Assembly (NCBI GenBank): GCA_965213765.1
Contig: OZ243926.1
Location: 186,001 to 250,000 of the forward strand
DNA length: 64,000 nucleotides
Reading direction: 5' to 3'
Origin: JAJDXO01 sp965213765
GTDB taxonomy: Bacteria > Pseudomonadota > Alphaproteobacteria > Rhodospirillales > UBA2165
Below the pieces are notes generated by a model. It searched no databases and was not told the DNA's origin. It saw only the letters and a program-made list of their open reading frames with translations. Shown piece after piece: positions 61,320 to 64,000 of the stretch; positions within the stretch are counted from its first letter, which is position 1; each line of letters begins with the position of its first letter. A program made the position numbers and the translations under genes.

Positions 61320-63731
61320 TCAGTGTTTTACAAGGCCGCCGTGATCCTCGTCGTCCTCCGCCGACTGTGACGGAACTTCGGCCGTTTCCTCATCTTCTTG
61401 CCATTCGATGGGAATCAGAGGGCTTGCAAGTGCTTCCTCCAGCACTTCGTCTAAGGTCGCGACAGGGATGATTTTCAGCGATTTTTTGACATTTTCGGGA
61501 ATCTCCGCGAGATCCTTCTCGTTCTCCTTGGGAACCAGAACCGTTTTGATTCCCCCGCGAAGTGCCGCCAAGAGCTTCTCTTTTAGACCGCCGATCGGCA
61601 ATACCCGCCCCCGAAGGGTGATCTCGCCCGTCATAGCCACATCACGCCGGACGTCGACGCCGGCGAGCACGGAGACGATAGACGTCACCATAGCCACGCC
61701 CGCGGACGGGCCATCCTTCGGCGTTGCGCCTTCGGGCACGTGAACGTGGATGTCTTTCTTGTCGAAGACCGTCGGCTTAAGTCCGAATGCGGTGGCACGA
61801 GAATGTACATAGGACCGCGCCGCCTGGATCGATTCGGTCATCACATCGCCGAGCTTGCCGGTAATGGTCATCTTGCCTTTCCCCGGCACAATGACCGATT
61901 CGATCGTAAGGATTTCGCCGCCCACTTCCGTCCAAGCCAAACCGTTGGTGACGCCGACCTTGTCTTCGTCTTCAACTTCACCGAACCGGAAACGGCGAAC
62001 GCCGGCGAATTTCTCCAAGTTGCGGCGGGTGACCTGAACCGAATTAAGATCGTTCATGACGATCTCCTTGGTCGCCTTCCGGATCAGATTGGCCAATTCA
62101 CGCTCGAGGTTACGGACGCCGGCTTCGCGGGTGTAGTACCGGATCAAGTCCCGAAGCGCGCTGTCGGAGATGGACCACTCCTCGGCCTTGAGCGCATGCG
62201 CTTCCAGCTGCTTGTCGAGCAAATGGCGGCGGGCGATCTCGACCTTCTCGTCCTCCGTGTAACCGGCGATGCGGATCACCTCCATCCGGTCGAGCAACGG
62301 CTGCGGGATGCGCAGCGTGTTGCCCGTGGTGATGAACATCACGTCGGAGAGGTCGTAATCCACCTCAAGGTAATGATCCTGGAAGGTGTCGTTCTGTTCG
62401 GGGTCCAAAACCTCGAGCAGCGCAGACGCCGGATCACCCCGCCAGTCCGCGCCCATCTTGTCGACTTCATCCAGGAGGAAAAGCGGATTGGAGGTCTTCG
62501 CCTTCTTCATGCCCTGAATAACCTTACCGGGCATCGACCCGATATAGGTCCGCCGGTGACCACGAATTTCGGCTTCGTCCCGGACACCGCCCAAAGACAT
62601 GCGGACGAAATTCCGGCCGGTCGCCTTGCCGATGGATTTACCGAGAGAGGTCTTGCCGACACCGGGCGGTCCGACGAGGCACAGGATCGGCCCCTTGTTC
62701 TTCTTGGTCCGCTGCTGGACCGCGAGATACTCAAGGATGCGCTCCTTGACCTTCTCCAGACCATAGTGATCCGCCTCTAGAATCTCTTCGGCAGCCTTGA
62801 TGTCCTTCTTGATCCTGGAACGCTTCTTCCACGGGATCGACAGCATCCAATCCAGATAATTCCGGACCACCGTGGCTTCCGCGGACATGGGGCTCATGGA
62901 CCGCAGCTTCTTGAGCTCGGCCAGCGCCTTCTCGCGCGCTTCCTTGGAGAGCTTGGTCTTTTCGATTTTCTCCTCAAGCTCCGCGGATTCGTCCTTGCCC
63001 TCTTCGCTATTGCCCAGTTCCTTCTGGATCGCCTTGAGTTGTTCGTTGAGGTAGTACTCGCGCTGGGTCTTCTCCATCTGGCGTTTGACCCGCGAGCGGA
63101 TTTTCTTTTCGACCTGGAGAACCCCGATTTCGCCTTCCATGATGGAGATCACCCGCTCCATCCGCTGAGCGACGGATTCGACCTCGAGCAATTCCTGCTT
63201 TTCGGCAATCTTCAGGGCCAGGTGGGAAGCAACCGTGTCCACCAGCTTGCCGAATTCATCAATCTGATTGACCGAGACCAACGCCTCGGGCGGAATCTTT
63301 TTGTTCAGCTTGATGTATTGTTCAAACTGGCTGACCACCGAACGCGAAAGCGCTTCGAGCTCTTTTTCGTCGCCCTCTTCCTCGGGAAGGAACTCGGCCG
63401 CCGCCTCGAAGAACTCTTCGTTTTCGACGAAGCCGGTGATCCTTGCCCGTTGTCCGCCCTCGACCAGTACTTTCACCGTACCGTCGGGCAGCTTAAGCAA
63501 CTGCAGTACGGTCGAAACCGTACCCACGTCATAGATTTCATCGGCCGACGGATCGTCGTCGGCGGCATTCTTTTGCGCAACCAGCAAAATCTGCTTGTCG
63601 TCCTTCATTACGTCTTCGAGGGCCCGCACCGATTTCTCGCGGCCGACGAACAGCGGCACGATCATGTGCGGAAAAACGACAATGTCCCGAAGCGGAAGGA
63701 CCGGAAACACTTCACCCGTGGAAGTCACCAA
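61320..63731 (-). CDS. lon: ATP-dependent protease Lon
   Basis: Hexameric AAA+ serine protease that degrades misfolded and regulatory proteins in the cytosol. 803 residues: N-terminal substrate-binding domain (PVLPLRDIVVFPHMIVPLFVGREKS), coiled-coil linker, AAA+ module with Walker A GPPGVGKTSLG and Walker B LFLLDEVDKMG, and protease domain with the Ser in PKDGPSAGVAM and the Lys in GGLKEKLLAA. TTG 63731 has AGGAGA at good distance; GTG 63728 is an alternative. It sits between hupB and clpX, the conserved clpX-lon-hupB order. Confidence 0.97.
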   Translation of the reverse strand: MVTSTGEVFPVLPLRDIVVFPHMIVPLFVGREKSVRALEDVMKDDKQILLVAQKNAADDDPSADEIYDVGTVSTVLQLLKLPDGTVKVLVEGGQRARITGFVENEEFFEAAAEFLPEEEGDEKELEALSRSVVSQFEQYIKLNKKIPPEALVSVNQIDEFGKLVDTVASHLALKIAEKQELLEVESVAQRMERVISIMEGEIGVLQVEKKIRSRVKRQMEKTQREYYLNEQLKAIQKELGNSEEGKDESAELEEKIEKTKLSKEAREKALAELKKLRSMSPMSAEATVVRNYLDWMLSIPWKKRSRIKKDIKAAEEILEADHYGLEKVKERILEYLAVQQRTKKNKGPILCLVGPPGVGKTSLGKSIGKATGRNFVRMSLGGVRDEAEIRGHRRTYIGSMPGKVIQGMKKAKTSNPLFLLDEVDKMGADWRGDPASALLEVLDPEQNDTFQDHYLEVDYDLSDVMFITTGNTLRIPQPLLDRMEVIRIAGYTEDEKVEIARRHLLDKQLEAHALKAEEWSISDSALRDLIRYYTREAGVRNLERELANLIRKATKEIVMNDLNSVQVTRRNLEKFAGVRRFRFGEVEDEDKVGVTNGLAWTEVGGEILTIESVIVPGKGKMTITGKLGDVMTESIQAARSYVHSRATAFGLKPTVFDKKDIHVHVPEGATPKDGPSAGVAMVTSIVSVLAGVDVRRDVAMTGEITLRGRVLPIGGLKEKLLAALRGGIKTVLVPKENEKDLAEIPENVKKSLKIIPVATLDEVLEEALASPLIPIEWQEDEETAEVPSQSAEDDEDHGGLVKH

Positions 63732-63854
63732 AGCTTGCTCTCCTTTGTACCGGCCTCTTTACGCCGGACCGGTCTTTTTGGTCTTGCGCCGCCCCCCGCT
63801 CCGACAGAGCCCGGCGCCGCGTACTTAATCCACCGACTCAACTTGTCCGAAACA

Positions 63855-63875
63855 GGGACCTAATTCAAGGGTCCC
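63855..63875 (-). terminator. Possible terminator or leader hairpin between clpX and lon
   Basis: GGGACC (63855-63860) pairs with GGTCCC (63870-63875) around a 9-nt loop, 7 nt after the clpX stop. No T-run follows, so termination would be weak. Confidence 0.35.
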
Positions 63876-63881
63876 GCGGGT

Positions 63882-64000
63882 TTACGCGCTGTTGTCCAGG
63901 TCGTCGCGGCGGTCCGCATAAATATAGAGCGGCCGGGCGTTCTCCTGAGCAACTTCGTTATTAATCACCACCTCTTCGACGCCATCCAGCCCGGGGAGAT
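63882..64000 (-). CDS. clpX: ATP-dependent Clp protease ATP-binding subunit ClpX, 3' end only
   Basis: Unfoldase partner of ClpP. Only the last 38 complete codons are in the window: the C-terminal segment LPGLDGVEEVVINNEV, then AQENARPLYIYADRR, and a short acidic tail DDLDNSA before TAA. This matches the ClpX C-terminus. The gene continues beyond the right edge. Confidence 0.93.
   Translation of the reverse strand, partial: LPGLDGVEEVVINNEVAQENARPLYIYADRRDDLDNSA

Noticed and set aside
61087..61344. An 85-codon open frame between hupB and lon
   Set aside because: It overlaps the hupB promoter and the lon terminator hairpin, so non-coding signals explain the region better.
63855..63881. A CTTGAA box upstream of lon, considered as a heat-shock sigma32 promoter
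   Set aside because: No CCCCAT-like -10 at the required 13-15 nt distance.

Overview
The window reads as about 64 kb of core chromosome from a GC-rich alphaproteobacterium, most like Rhodospirillales. The evidence is its gene order (ppiD-trpE; trpGDC-moaC-moeA-lexA; comEC/gltX/gltA; the lpx-fabZ-bamA-rseP-dxr-cdsA-uppS-frr-pyrH-tsf-rpsB run; dnaE-lolDC-proS; rnj-coaX-birA attached to nuo; nuoA-N; hupB-lon-clpX), an alphaproteobacterial LexA box (GAAC-N7-GAAC) on the lexA promoter, and frequent GTG/TTG starts. The genus assignment is inference only. Both ends cut genes: tpiA on the left and clpX on the right.

Layout. 1-1642: tpiA (partial) and an exported metallophosphoesterase, minus strand. 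1730-5267: a good sigma70-type promoter, then ppiD and trpE, overlapping by 3 nt. 5268-10004: an accessory block that separates trpE from trpGDC. It holds two co-oriented lipoprotein genes, one with a complete metzincin zinc signature, and a divergent copA-cueR copper-efflux unit with its own CueR-type promoter. 10005-14160: trpG-trpD-trpC-moaC-moeA, overlapping or tightly spaced. 14215-15034: self-regulated lexA. 15038-20040: comEC (minus), gltX and gltA (plus). 20058-34523: a minus-strand envelope and translation supercluster, transcribed from rpsB towards lpxB: S2, EF-Ts, UMP kinase, ribosome recycling factor, undecaprenyl-PP synthase, CdsA, Dxr, RseP, BamA, Skp, LpxD, FabZ, LpxA, LpxI and LpxB. 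34706-42573: dnaE, lolD, lolC, an archaeal/eukaryotic-type proS, a palindromic intergenic element, and tag. 42582-60201: DUF1467, rnj, coaX, birA and the complete 14-gene nuo operon (complex I). 60300-61065: tRNA-Asp, tRNA-Val and hupB. 61320-64000: lon and the 3' end of clpX.

The genes are mostly housekeeping: lipid A and outer-membrane assembly, isoprenoid and phospholipid precursors, translation, respiration, tryptophan and molybdenum-cofactor synthesis, and proteostasis. No CRISPR array, phage, transposase or obviously new defence system is visible. The least ordinary material is the 5.3-kb accessory block inside the trp genes (metzincin-type DUF2927-like lipoprotein plus an unrecognised lipoprotein, and copper efflux with a second dyad over the copA Shine-Dalgarno), the archaeal-type ProRS with a degenerate zinc site in the usual proS slot, and a ribosomal protein S2 with a 102-residue acidic Ala/Glu/Pro tail encoded partly by 15-bp tandem repeats.
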